From assembly GCF_900538275.1 (NCBI RefSeq), contig NZ_LR130778.1, positions 1,402,001 through 1,466,000 on the forward strand: a stretch of 64,000 nt of DNA, written 5' to 3'. A model generated the notes under the pieces. The model had not been told where the DNA came from. It searched no databases and worked only from the letters and a program-made list of their open reading frames with translations. The stretch comes from Petrocella atlantisensis (GTDB lineage Bacteria; Bacillota; Clostridia; Lachnospirales; Vallitaleaceae). How positions within the stretch are numbered: position 1 is the first letter of the stretch; each line of letters opens with the position of its first letter. The position numbers and the translations under genes were made by a program. Shown in pieces: positions 18,429 through 27,091 of this stretch.

Positions 18429-18955
18429 TAAGTACCTCCAAAAAACATAGCTATCATACATCCCACTTGAAAAAATGGCGCAAACGGAAATGCCATACTC
18501 TTAACCTTTTTATAACTTAAATAATACAGACTATAGAAACAAACTGCAACTATAATACTAATCATTGAAGCTGCAATTGTGCTCCCATAGCCTAATACAA
18601 AACCACTTGAACCAACTAACTTGATATCACCACCACCAATACTGCCAGTACTAACTAATGCCATAATTAGAAATGGTAATGGTGATATCAAAAATCCCAA
18701 CACAGATTTCGTTACATCAAAGTTTATTAAACCAATGATAATTAGCAAAATGTGAATCCAATCAGGAATCATTCGACATTTCAAATCAAAGTATGAAGCA
18801 AACAACAAAAGAGCAAAGAATGTTGGGTATTTCAATCCAGTAATAAAATTTATAAATCCAAATAAATATAATAGTATACTTATTGCACCCATTACAATCA
18901 AAACAACTCTATGCTTCCAGGGTATCGTCCTCAACAACATTAATTCCTCTTTCAT
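18428..18955 (-). CDS. Prepilin peptidase, A24 family (TadV/CpaA-like)
   Basis: 175 residues from the ATG at 18955; an ATG at 18940 with GAGG is also possible. It has about six hydrophobic segments. The aspartyl-protease signature is complete: FDLKCRMIPDWI for the first catalytic Asp and GGGDIKL for the second. It lacks the N-terminal methylase domain of PilD, as TadV/CpaA enzymes do. It should cleave the leaders of the TadE-like proteins and probably of the DUF6133 protein. It overlaps the end of the upstream gene by about 45 bases. It stands apart from the other Tad genes only because the EEP/SIR2 cargo lies between. Confidence 0.9.
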   Translation of the reverse strand: MKEELMLLRTIPWKHRVVLIVMGAISILLYLFGFINFITGLKYPTFFALLLFASYFDLKCRMIPDWIHILLIIIGLINFDVTKSVLGFLISPLPFLIMALVSTGSIGGGDIKLVGSSGFVLGYGSTIAASMISIIVAVCFYSLYYLSYKKVKSMAFPFAPFFQVGCMIAMFFGGT

Positions 18956-19550
18956 CCTCAACCACCTTCCCCAAACATTCCATAGCCTTAGCCCATAAAA
19001 CATGTTCATCATCACCTTTAATCACAGAACCATCATGCTTGCTAAATGTTTTATCCAACAAATCATCCACTTCCTGAAGTAACTTCATATCTTCCATATT
19101 ATAACAATCCTGATACCTAAATATACTAAACACTTGCATCTTTATTGCTATTTCTGTTAACAATGGTCCCATTTTATAAGGGACTAAATCAACAACCTTT
19201 TTCATGAACTCCTTATACTCTGCCTGTACCTTTTCATGCAGTCTTTCTTCTACATGTTCACATTCTCTATAAATCGCATAATCTCGACTTATGGTATCCC
19301 AATTCACATCACTCTTGAATAAATCATTATCATGAAAGTAATCATAAAACTTACTTAGCGGAAAATCTTGTGTCACAAAGATATCTAAAATATGTTCCGG
19401 AATAAATGTCTTCTCAAAGCTGTTTTTTAACATCTGATAGACAAATTGAACCGTCATATAGGATTCACCTGCTATGGGTTCAACAATTCCTTGATGTGCA
19501 TTATCTAGTTCATCCTGCATTCGATCTACAACCAATTGTTTCTTATTCAC
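18909..19550 (-). CDS. Hypothetical ICE protein
   Basis: 213 residues, mostly helical, no membrane segment or signal. I do not recognise the family. Middle stretches such as FIPEHILDIFVTQDFPLSKFY are typical of a soluble protein. It sits between a winged-helix gene and the prepilin peptidase gene and overlaps the latter, so it is part of the transfer operon. Confidence 0.6.
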   Translation of the reverse strand: MNKKQLVVDRMQDELDNAHQGIVEPIAGESYMTVQFVYQMLKNSFEKTFIPEHILDIFVTQDFPLSKFYDYFHDNDLFKSDVNWDTISRDYAIYRECEHVEERLHEKVQAEYKEFMKKVVDLVPYKMGPLLTEIAIKMQVFSIFRYQDCYNMEDMKLLQEVDDLLDKTFSKHDGSVIKGDDEHVLWAKAMECLGKVVEDERGINVVEDDTLEA

Positions 19551-19563
19551 ACAATCACCCCTT

Positions 19564-19830
19564 CTAAATTAATTCATATACATTGGCTTTTCTTGTACCA
19601 TCATCATCACTTTTAGTATGAATCATGATATAACCACTTTCTTCAAGTCTATGCAAATTCCGTCTGACTGCTGTTCGACTTATGTTTAATAACTTGCTGA
19701 TCTTTCCAATTGAGATTTGTATTCGTCCTTTAGCTCCTGCATAATCACATAACAAGGTATAAATATATTTACCAGTTATAGTTGCTTTAAGACTTCCTGC
19801 CATTTTATACTTCAATCTATGATCATCCAT
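19564..19830 (-). CDS. Small winged-helix DNA-binding protein
   Basis: 88 residues with a winged helix-turn-helix (about 25-75): RIQISIGKISKLLNISR for helix and turn, then TAVRRNLHRLEESGYIMI for the recognition helix and wing. Such proteins regulate transcription or start replication in ICEs. It lies four bases after the PrgI-like gene inside the transfer operon, so it may provide feedback on it. Confidence 0.7.
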   Translation of the reverse strand: MDDHRLKYKMAGSLKATITGKYIYTLLCDYAGAKGRIQISIGKISKLLNISRTAVRRNLHRLEESGYIMIHTKSDDDGTRKANVYELI

Positions 19831-19834
19831 TTCC

Positions 19835-20158
19835 TCACTTCCATTCTTCTAAATGCTTATATTTATATACCTTCTGAGACCTAGCAAATTTCATCATAAA
19901 TCCCACTTGATCCACCACTGAAATATTAGTTTTATCTTTTGTCAGCATCATGACGCTACCTGATATAGCAATCAACATAAAGACCACACTGGTCACAACA
20001 TTCCTAAATATTAAAAATAGCAGGGCATCAATGCCACCTGCTACTAATGTTACTAATATTGTTTTAACTAATTCTTCTTTTCCAAATCCATCAAAGATTT
20101 CTACTCTCGTCTTCAATCCTTGCGGAATATATAATGTTTGCCTCATACCTATTTCCAT
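19835..20158 (-). CDS. PrgI-like (VirB3-type) conjugation membrane protein
   Basis: 107 residues. The N-terminal TLYIPQGLKTRVEIFDGF resembles the start of PrgI proteins and is followed by two membrane helices (about 30-50 and 55-72) and a charged C-terminus. In related ICEs PrgI is followed by the VirB4 ATPase gene. Here the next gene is a winged-helix protein instead. It should anchor the motor at the membrane. Confidence 0.65.
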   Translation of the reverse strand: MEIGMRQTLYIPQGLKTRVEIFDGFGKEELVKTILVTLVAGGIDALLFLIFRNVVTSVVFMLIAISGSVMMLTKDKTNISVVDQVGFMMKFARSQKVYKYKHLEEWK

Positions 20159-20171
20159 CTGTTCACCGTCC

Positions 20172-20381
20172 TTAACTGTAATAATGCATGGCTAAATCTC
20201 TAATAATATAAACAGACTCAGCCATTATATAGAACATAATTGTATTTTTTATTCGCTTCTTATAAGTGACCGCCTGTTCCTCATCTCCTGCCATTGTGAT
20301 AAAACAGTATATAATACGAAGGACTGAACCTGAACGAATAAGTACAATAAAAGCGAGTGCCATTTCATCTACGATATCCAT
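20172..20381 (-). CDS. Small two-helix membrane protein of the transfer operon
   Basis: 69 residues with two hydrophobic segments (about 7-30 and 45-64) and a short charged loop between. It has a GGAGG site and lies between TrbL and the PrgI-like gene. It resembles small conjugation membrane proteins in size and place, but I cannot name a family. Confidence 0.6.
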   Translation of the reverse strand: MDIVDEMALAFIVLIRSGSVLRIIYCFITMAGDEEQAVTYKKRIKNTIMFYIMAESVYIIRDLAMHYYS

Positions 20382-20393
20382 CTTAATTCCTCC

Positions 20394-21233
20394 TTATTTC
20401 GTAATCACTGATTTACCCATTTGATAAATTCTAGCTGTTGAGTAAACTTTATTCATCATGCCGCCACCACCTTGTCCACCTGATACAATAATGAATTCCT
20501 GTAAGAACTTAGGTGTTCTAAGTGCTAATAAGAGTGCTGCTAATCCCCAGAATACATGCATATTTAACATCAAGGCTATTCCGAGCTTTGCAAGTATGAT
20601 CTGAACCATAACAGCCAATGTACTTTGAAAAAACTTCTGAATATATGTCCTAAATATACCGTTATCATTATCCATAAGCCCTACACAAGCAAGTGGTACT
20701 CCAACCCTTAGAATCAATATTTCAAGTCCTCTTGTTAGGAACTGAATGTATAACATAAAGAAACAGATAAAGAAAATCAATGATAAGATTCCTGTGAAAA
20801 TCCCCGCTGTTGAAATCCCAGTGATAATAGCTGTAAAATCAGTAGCCATATCATCAGATATAATCGTAATCACCTGACTACTCATATCGGCTACGATCTC
20901 AGCTAACCAGTCGTAAAGTGTTGGAAAACAGATGGATACAGCAAGTGCCTTAAAGAATCCTGTTAATAAAATAATAGGTTCTGTATCTGCATCGCCTTCT
21001 GTCCATAGAATGTATCGCTCAAAGCCTTTCTTTAAAAACTTCAATATAATCAATGAAACACCAAAGGCAAAAAAGATATCAAAGATTCCACTGACTCCAT
21101 TTGTTCCAAGTAGTGTATCCATATAGTCTTCTGCATGAAGTGCAATTGGTACAATACCCTCTAACATAGTATTCACATATAACATACAACCCGTTAGGAT
21201 TGCTGATATTAAAAGCATTATGACAAACTCCAA
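20394..21233 (-). CDS. TrbL/VirB6-like polytopic conjugation protein
   Basis: 279 residues with about six membrane segments and a Gly-rich C-terminal stretch (VSGGQGGGGMMNK). The layout and place match the TrbL proteins of Clostridia ICEs, which form the membrane pore. The start is a TTG eight bases after a GGAGG site; no ATG has a better site. A strong terminator-type hairpin stands directly before the ribosome site. Confidence 0.8.
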   Translation of the reverse strand: MEFVIMLLISAILTGCMLYVNTMLEGIVPIALHAEDYMDTLLGTNGVSGIFDIFFAFGVSLIILKFLKKGFERYILWTEGDADTEPIILLTGFFKALAVSICFPTLYDWLAEIVADMSSQVITIISDDMATDFTAIITGISTAGIFTGILSLIFFICFFMLYIQFLTRGLEILILRVGVPLACVGLMDNDNGIFRTYIQKFFQSTLAVMVQIILAKLGIALMLNMHVFWGLAALLLALRTPKFLQEFIIVSGGQGGGGMMNKVYSTARIYQMGKSVITK

Positions 21234-21251
21234 TTACTTTGCCTCCTTCCT

Positions 21252-21291
21252 AAAAAAACTAGCCTGCGACATTAGTGTCACAGGCTAGTTT
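21252..21291 (-). terminator. Strong terminator between the DUF6133 gene and trbL
   Basis: AAACTAGCCTG and CAGGCTAGTTT pair, and the inner GACA/TGTC extends the stem with one mismatch between; seven T follow on the minus strand. The ribosome site of trbL follows directly. It should limit readthrough from the pilin-like genes into trbL and later genes. Confidence 0.85.
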
Positions 21292-21301
21292 CAGACTTTG
21301 A

Positions 21302-24133
21302 TTAGCCGGCAAAATCAAACATGTCAGAAATACGTTCTTCCAAAGTTGGTAAGATCAGATCACCGAATAATGAGTAGAGTCCAGCTAGTAAAAGTGCGCC
21401 AATTACAACTGAAATTAAAATCTTCAGTAGGGTAAGAATCCAGCGCCTTATCGTATTTCTACGACAGGTTTCCAAAAACTCCCCTCCGAACCACACGTAC
21501 ACCTCTCAATGTATGTGGCTCTCCATTCGTCTATCAATTTAATCTAGTTTTCCTGCATGTAACTTATCATGACACTCTGGGCAAAGTGCCAATGTTTTTC
21601 TTTTTCTACCTATCATTAACCGTTCCCATCTAGCTTTACCTTTAAGGTCTTTAAGCCTTCTGACATGATGGATTTCTATGGTTGTATTATCCTTACCACA
21701 CCATTCACATTCATTTGCTTTAAGCCTTTTAACCAAGCTCGCAGGATTACTGTTACTATAAGTATATGGTATCGAATCTACATTTGGACTTTTGATAATC
21801 TTAGCATCTTTCTTGAATCCTTCATTGTAGAAATAACATATTTTCGGACCTGTTTTAGTGTAATACTGAACTCCAAAATCTTTAAAACCAAACTTCTTGC
21901 GGACTTGTGAAATATGAAGTTTGTATTTTGCACCAAAGGTCTTATACATGCTGAATTTCATAACATAGTTAAAGTGTCCAAGAACGCTTACATTATCAGC
22001 AATCCGATAATAATTATAAATTCCACGAATCTCTGAATTGTATTGCATGATAATTTCAAGGTCATCATTGCTAATCAGATAGGTTCTATGAATCGGCTCA
22101 AAAACTTCTTGATATCCTTCACCTTTATGGTAATTGATTTTTAAGGCTTTATGGTCCATTAGCTTTTTCTGCCAACATTCCCTAGGAACATATAGCTTGA
22201 TTTTCATATGTTGGGTTCTGCGAGTATGACCATTTTTATCTTTAGAATGATTGACACTATTCGATGTAAAGATATCAAAACCTAAAAATCTAGCCTTGTT
22301 CTTTGCATTAGTTATCAATGTTTTTTCTTCAGATAGTTCAAGTTTCAGTTTTTCACTTAAGAAGCATTTTATGTCTTCTTTTATAGCGATAGCATCTTCT
22401 TTATTTCCAATCACTCCGCATACCCAATCATCAGCATATCTTGTATAAGCTAATCTCCTATAACCTTCGTCTTGAGCTTCTCCATAGGGTAATTCCATCA
22501 TTTTAGACCTAATAGCCTTGATGTCTTTTACCACTCCGCTTTTTTCATCATCAGTTAATCCATTCCATTTTTCAGGTTTAGTCACTGGGTATTTCTTATA
22601 TCTTAGATACTTGAGTTTATATTCCCAATGCCTATATTCTTCACTTCTAGTACGCCTTTTACCTGCTTGATAATTCTCAATGTATTCTTCCATATACTTA
22701 TCCAATTCATTCAAATATACATTAGATAAAATTGGACTAATCAATGAGCCCTGTGGGGTTCCCGAATAAGTTTTATGGTATGTCCAATTCTCCAAGTATC
22801 CTGCTTTTAGAAACTTCCACATCAGAGCTATAAAATACTCATCTTTAATTCGTTTTCGCAAAATAGTAATGAGTACTTCATGATTGATATTATCAAAAAA
22901 TCCTTTTATATCTCCTTCAATAAACCATTTGCTTCCTGTGAAACTTCCCTGAATTTGTTGCAGAGCTGTATGACAGCTTCTACCTGGTCTAAAACCATGT
23001 GATAGGTTTGAAAAAGTCTGTTCATAAATACTTTCAAGAATCATTTTGATAACTGCTTGTACAAGCTTATCATCAAAAGAAGGTATTCCTAACGGTCTTT
23101 TCTTACCGTTTTTCTTTTCAATATAAACACGTCTAGCTGGCTTGGGTTGATAACTGTGATTTCTAAGACTTTCAATCAATTCATTAATTCGTTCCATGCC
23201 CATACCATCAATTGTTTTGTTATCTGTACCCATTGTCATATTTCCTTCTTTAGCATAAATCTGACTATATGCTAAAAGGTAAAACTCTGGGTTATATAGA
23301 TTTCTATACAATCGTTGGTAGTAATAATTTTCGCTACATGCTTTTGACTGTAAACTGTTTAATACATCCACTGGATTTCTCAATGCCTCACGCACCTTTC
23401 CTTTTTTTGTATTAAGAGACGAACTGCCTCCCTTCGCCATGTAATTGGCTTTCCCAATCTCGGACTACTATGGAGGCTCCGTTACCATATTAGATATTCA
23501 GCGCCATCTTTCTTAGCTTTCGCCTTGAAATTTATCACCCATTAACAAATAATTGGCATTGCGCATAGCCTATTGGCATTCTAACTTAGGTAATCTCCGT
23601 TAAGACTTATAAAAACAAGCTTGTTAAGTTGTCGGATAGAACTTTTGCCCTTTACTACTTATTGTAGTTGGTTGGAATAAATATCACGGACATCTACACC
23701 GGCAGTCTATGCAGCTCCTATTCCAATAAACGTTACAACTATCTTTCGTTTATGACTCGACTATGACCCCTTGGACTATTCTTCAAGCATTCAAGCCTTT
23801 ATCCTCATACTTAACATTTCATAACCTTTCACTCGCAACCCTGATAGTTGGATTGACTTAAGGCTTTGTCAACATGCTACACTCCCTGTCCGGTTTCCCT
23901 TTCAGATAAGTTGACCTATGATAACCCATTGATATTTAAGTTACTGTCTTGCCAAAGACAGATTTTCTATAAGTCCACGAACATAATTATATTAGTCTCA
24001 CACTAAATTATGCTCTTACGGACGCACCGGCGGAATCAACAAAGCCTTCCCCGCTTTTGTCACTAAGGATCACCTTAGTTTTGACTGCTAAATTGACTAG
24101 TTTCATTTGTACTAATTTTGTTAATTTCTTCAT
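21302..24133 (-). CDS. DUF6133 pilin-like protein, gene split by a group II intron
   Basis: Exon 1 is 24133-24028 (106 bases) and exon 2 is about 21441-21302 (140 bases). Together they give 246 bases, 81 codons plus stop, in one frame. The start has a GGAGG site. The N-terminus is basic, then DKSGEGFVDSA, then after the junction LKILISVVIGALLLAGLYS and a short amphipathic tail ending MFDFAG. DUF6133 proteins lie next to TrbL in Clostridia ICEs. The Gly-Glu motif before one hydrophobic helix resembles Flp pilins and the DUF4320 protein at 6544-6945. I infer a prepilin-peptidase substrate, perhaps the major pilin. It needs intron splicing to be made. The exact 3' splice point is inferred from phase and the branch-A distance. 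Confidence 0.75.
21442..24027 (-). mobile_element. Group II intron with reverse transcriptase
   Basis: The intron starts with GTGCG at 24027 and includes about 590 bases of structured RNA before the protein gene. Domain V (21528-21480 region, GAGCC...GTTC hairpin) and domain VI (CCTGTCGTA, GAAA, TACGAT, bulged A, AGG) follow the protein stop. The inferred 3' end at 21442 lies eight bases after the bulged A. A possible IBS2 in exon 1 (GTTGAT) can pair with GTCAAC at 23915-23910. It lies in the sense direction of the host gene, as needed for splicing. It looks intact. Confidence 0.85.
21539..23440 (-). CDS. ltrA: Group II intron-encoded reverse transcriptase/maturase with HNH endonuclease
   Basis: 633 residues, the full length for an LtrA-type protein. 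Reverse transcriptase motifs are complete: LSHGFRPGRSCHTAL, FIEGDIKGFFDNINH, GTPQGSLISPILSN and the active-site YTRYADDW. A maturase (X) domain follows (about 440-560). The HNH domain at the C-terminus shows CEWCGKDN, EIHHVRRL and LCPECHDKLH. The protein helps the intron RNA to fold and splice, and copies it into DNA target sites. No frameshift or missing residue is seen, so the intron is probably active. Confidence 0.95.
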   Translation of the reverse strand: MAKGGSSSLNTKKGKVREALRNPVDVLNSLQSKACSENYYYQRLYRNLYNPEFYLLAYSQIYAKEGNMTMGTDNKTIDGMGMERINELIESLRNHSYQPKPARRVYIEKKNGKKRPLGIPSFDDKLVQAVIKMILESIYEQTFSNLSHGFRPGRSCHTALQQIQGSFTGSKWFIEGDIKGFFDNINHEVLITILRKRIKDEYFIALMWKFLKAGYLENWTYHKTYSGTPQGSLISPILSNVYLNELDKYMEEYIENYQAGKRRTRSEEYRHWEYKLKYLRYKKYPVTKPEKWNGLTDDEKSGVVKDIKAIRSKMMELPYGEAQDEGYRRLAYTRYADDWVCGVIGNKEDAIAIKEDIKCFLSEKLKLELSEEKTLITNAKNKARFLGFDIFTSNSVNHSKDKNGHTRRTQHMKIKLYVPRECWQKKLMDHKALKINYHKGEGYQEVFEPIHRTYLISNDDLEIIMQYNSEIRGIYNYYRIADNVSVLGHFNYVMKFSMYKTFGAKYKLHISQVRKKFGFKDFGVQYYTKTGPKICYFYNEGFKKDAKIIKSPNVDSIPYTYSNSNPASLVKRLKANECEWCGKDNTTIEIHHVRRLKDLKGKARWERLMIGRKRKTLALCPECHDKLHAGKLD

Positions 24134-24194
24134 TTTTGTTTCCTCCATAAATTAAATTTTGTTATATAGTTGCTCATAATTTCTATCATTAAAA

Positions 24195-24536
24195 TTATGA
24201 GTAGTACCCAATAATAAGGTTCAACGTTGCTGCGGTTAGAACGGCTCCAATTACTGAAATAATGGCAGTTGTTACACGATTATTCCACTTCTTCTGATCC
24301 ATCTCATCTGCGGCGGATCGTCGAATAAAGAAGTAAATAATTAGTACAATTCCAACGATTGGTGCTAATATCATTAACCAAATAGTTAGGTCATTAATCA
24401 GCTCTTCTGTCCCAGTTGCCAATTTACTATCTCCAACCTCTCCTGCATATGCAGTGGTTGAAGTTAGTAATAAAATATAAAAGACAAGGGATGTTTTTTT
24501 CATCCATTGCCCTAGTTTCTTCAGATAATTTTTCAT
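24195..24536 (-). CDS. VirB2/TrbC-like conjugative pilin
   Basis: 113 residues from the ATG at 24536, which has the GGGAG site at the end of virD4; a longer upstream frame is rejected. A signal peptide (about 10-32, ending AYA) precedes two membrane helices (about 52-74 and 88-108). This is the VirB2/TrbC layout. It lies between virD4 and the DUF6133 gene. If it is the pilus subunit of the type IV part, the locus codes for two different pilin classes. Confidence 0.7.
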   Translation of the reverse strand: MKNYLKKLGQWMKKTSLVFYILLLTSTTAYAGEVGDSKLATGTEELINDLTIWLMILAPIVGIVLIIYFFIRRSAADEMDQKKWNNRVTTAIISVIGAVLTAATLNLIIGYYS

Positions 24537-24537
24537 T

Positions 24538-26433
24538 TTAAATATCTCCCTTCGTGAATTTTTCATATGTGACATGACTGTTTCCTGAATTGGAATAATA
24601 ATCCCAAATATTCCATGTATCGATTTCGTTTGCTGACCTCCTTGCTTCTCTTTTTTTCTCCCTTTCTTCCCTTACCTTTCGGTTATGTTCTTTGTCACCT
24701 AACCCGAATAGTTTATTAAAATACCATTTAGATAAATCCGGTGCTTCCATAATGGCTGGATTATTTCTTGATGTGATTAAACTATATGGCCTACTAATCA
24801 ACCTGATTTCATCAACTGATAGTAGAGCTCTATGGGTTAAATTAATACTGTGGGAACTAGAAGGAGTAGTGTGTTTTCCATGAGACGATGTTAATGAATA
24901 TGTAGAAACAGTATAGTTACCAAGTTTCTTAGATATTTCTTCAAGAGTGCTTAGATCATCTGCCTGAAGGTATATCCATGTTTCGCAGTTAGATTTAATG
25001 GTACCTGCTGCTTCTTTTCCATACTTTTCATCTAACTGCATAAAGCTTTGTAAAAAAAGATTGAACCTAATTCCCCGACCACCACCTACGGTTAGTTTAT
25101 TGGAGAAATCAGGTATCTTAACGAAGTTACCGAACTCATCTAAGCAAAAATTAATACGGCGCTTTAATCGTCCACCACGACTATCTGCATTCTTTACTAA
25201 TTGCATATAGCATTGATTAACAAATAAACTTGCTAAACTATAATAGGTAGACTTTTCATCAGGAAGAATCATGTAGATCACCTGTTTCTTGTCCCCAAAA
25301 TCTTCTAACCTTAAATCACTGATATTGGTCATTTGATGAATCAGTGGGTTAGTGAATAGCCTTAGAGTTGTTAATGCTGACGTATAAAAACTCCCTCTAG
25401 TTTTAGAAGGAGCTACTTCACTGATAGATAATAATGCCTTTGCAGGATGACTTGTAGGCATATTTTTCATGTACTTAATCAGTGGCATTGAATTATTCAC
25501 TGTCTTGCACATTTCACTAATGAAGAAATACACATTACTAAGATTCTGGAATCTTCTATCATTACCATTTCTATTATCATAGACAACAGATATTATGGCT
25601 GCGGCAATAATACTTGCTTCACCGTTTACCCATATCTTTTCATTATGATTATCTTCTGGAACTAAGGATGCCGTTAAATCCCAGGTTGCATCAATTGCCA
25701 TTGGAATATCATTTTTATCGATGGCATCAATAACAGGCTGTAGAAAATTATACCGATCACTTTTTAGCGGATTCTTAAAGTCCAAACATATGATTTCATA
25801 ACCCTTCTTCTCCAAAAATGGATAAGTGTAGTTATACAACTCGCCCTTGGGATCACTGATAATCATACTTTCTTCTGCCAGTGCTAATGTACCAATTGTT
25901 TGAAGCACAATACTTCTCGTTTTCCCTGATCTGGTTGCTCCAATACATAAGACATGAGTGTCATCATCTACATAGTAAATATGTTCTGATAAACCTTTAT
26001 TCTTTTTACCAAGAACAATGCCACCAGAAGGTATCTGTGTTTCTCCACTTTTGTCCATTTCATAACATCTAAACTCTTTTTCTTTTTCTTGGTCAGTCAT
26101 CCATCTTGCAGAACCAAATTGCTTTTGTCCTGCTGATACCGGTGTAGATATGTCAGGTGTTATCTGCATTAAATTGGATTGATATGGTTTATGATTTGCA
26201 ATATAATAATAAATAGCACTTAGTAGTACAAATCCTTGTAAACACATAAATAAGTGCCAGTGTGATTCATTTACCTTCATACTTCTAATACATTCATCAA
26301 ATCCAATCCATCTAAGCACCTCAAACTTACCTATTAAAGCAAAATGTAGGGTTGTGGAAAAATGAATATTTAGCCACAACCCCACAAGGAATATTAAAAC
26401 TGACATCAGCAGCTTTATACGTTTGTATTTCAT
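24538..26433 (-). CDS. virD4: VirD4-like type IV coupling protein
   Basis: 631 residues from the ATG at 26433 (site GGAG, seven-base spacing). Two N-terminal membrane helices (about 9-24 and 60-80) precede the ATPase core, with Walker A GATRSGKT (165-172), DPKGELY and Walker B LDEFGNFVKIP. The all-alpha domain lies between. It brings the relaxase-DNA complex to the channel. The length and motifs match the VirD4-type proteins (CD1115 family) of Clostridia ICEs. Its stop TAA lies one base before the next ATG. Confidence 0.92.
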   Translation of the reverse strand: MKYKRIKLLMSVLIFLVGLWLNIHFSTTLHFALIGKFEVLRWIGFDECIRSMKVNESHWHLFMCLQGFVLLSAIYYYIANHKPYQSNLMQITPDISTPVSAGQKQFGSARWMTDQEKEKEFRCYEMDKSGETQIPSGGIVLGKKNKGLSEHIYYVDDDTHVLCIGATRSGKTRSIVLQTIGTLALAEESMIISDPKGELYNYTYPFLEKKGYEIICLDFKNPLKSDRYNFLQPVIDAIDKNDIPMAIDATWDLTASLVPEDNHNEKIWVNGEASIIAAAIISVVYDNRNGNDRRFQNLSNVYFFISEMCKTVNNSMPLIKYMKNMPTSHPAKALLSISEVAPSKTRGSFYTSALTTLRLFTNPLIHQMTNISDLRLEDFGDKKQVIYMILPDEKSTYYSLASLFVNQCYMQLVKNADSRGGRLKRRINFCLDEFGNFVKIPDFSNKLTVGGGRGIRFNLFLQSFMQLDEKYGKEAAGTIKSNCETWIYLQADDLSTLEEISKKLGNYTVSTYSLTSSHGKHTTPSSSHSINLTHRALLSVDEIRLISRPYSLITSRNNPAIMEAPDLSKWYFNKLFGLGDKEHNRKVREEREKKREARRSANEIDTWNIWDYYSNSGNSHVTYEKFTKGDI

Positions 26434-26434
26434 C

Positions 26435-27076
26435 TTACATCTCCAATCCATCTTCAGGTGCCATACCTTCATCCTCAAGTATTTCATGCTGCTTAATTTC
26501 TGGAATGATATCTCCTATCTTCTCAAGAACAGTTCCAATGGCTTTTTCTGCTTGATAATCAATGATTTCACTGAGTCCAACAAAGCTAACTAAACTAGAA
26601 TGAATCACTTTTAGCTGTGACTCTGTAAATTTCTTGTATCGATCAGTTAAACCTGCTCTTTCTGAAAAATCTTCTTTTGCAGCTTCATAATCACTGAAAT
26701 AGTGACCGTAGTTAACAACTTGTTTATTTGGTGAATATTGCCAAGTGACAAACTCATATTCATTAATGCTTTCCATCTCTCGCATAGCCAATACATAATC
26801 ATTGAACTCTAATAACTTTCTATACCCTGCTTTTAACCCAAAAGCTTTTAATTTACTAGCATTTTCAAAGTTACCCAGATACTCTTTGGTTCTTCTAGCC
26901 GTATTAAAAATATCTGAATGGGCATTAGTGTTGATACCACCATTATCAAAGAGGATACACAACTGCTCTTCACCTTTAAAAACATGACAATACTGCCCTT
27001 CTTCACTTGCGGGTCTACAGTCATAGCCAAGCTGCCTAATTTGTTTAACAATTTCATCTAACTTTTTCTTTGTCAT
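26435..27076 (-). CDS. Hypothetical ICE protein between relaxase and VirD4
   Basis: 213 residues, soluble, mixed fold, acidic C-terminus. The first half (EEGQYCHVFKGEEQLCILFD) may form a small alpha/beta domain. I do not recognise a family. It ends one base before the virD4 start, so the two are translated together. A place in handing DNA from relaxase to coupling protein is possible but only positional. Confidence 0.6.
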   Translation of the reverse strand: MTKKKLDEIVKQIRQLGYDCRPASEEGQYCHVFKGEEQLCILFDNGGINTNAHSDIFNTARRTKEYLGNFENASKLKAFGLKAGYRKLLEFNDYVLAMREMESINEYEFVTWQYSPNKQVVNYGHYFSDYEAAKEDFSERAGLTDRYKKFTESQLKVIHSSLVSFVGLSEIIDYQAEKAIGTVLEKIGDIIPEIKQHEILEDEGMAPEDGLEM

Positions 27077-27091
27077 TTAATACCTCACTTT

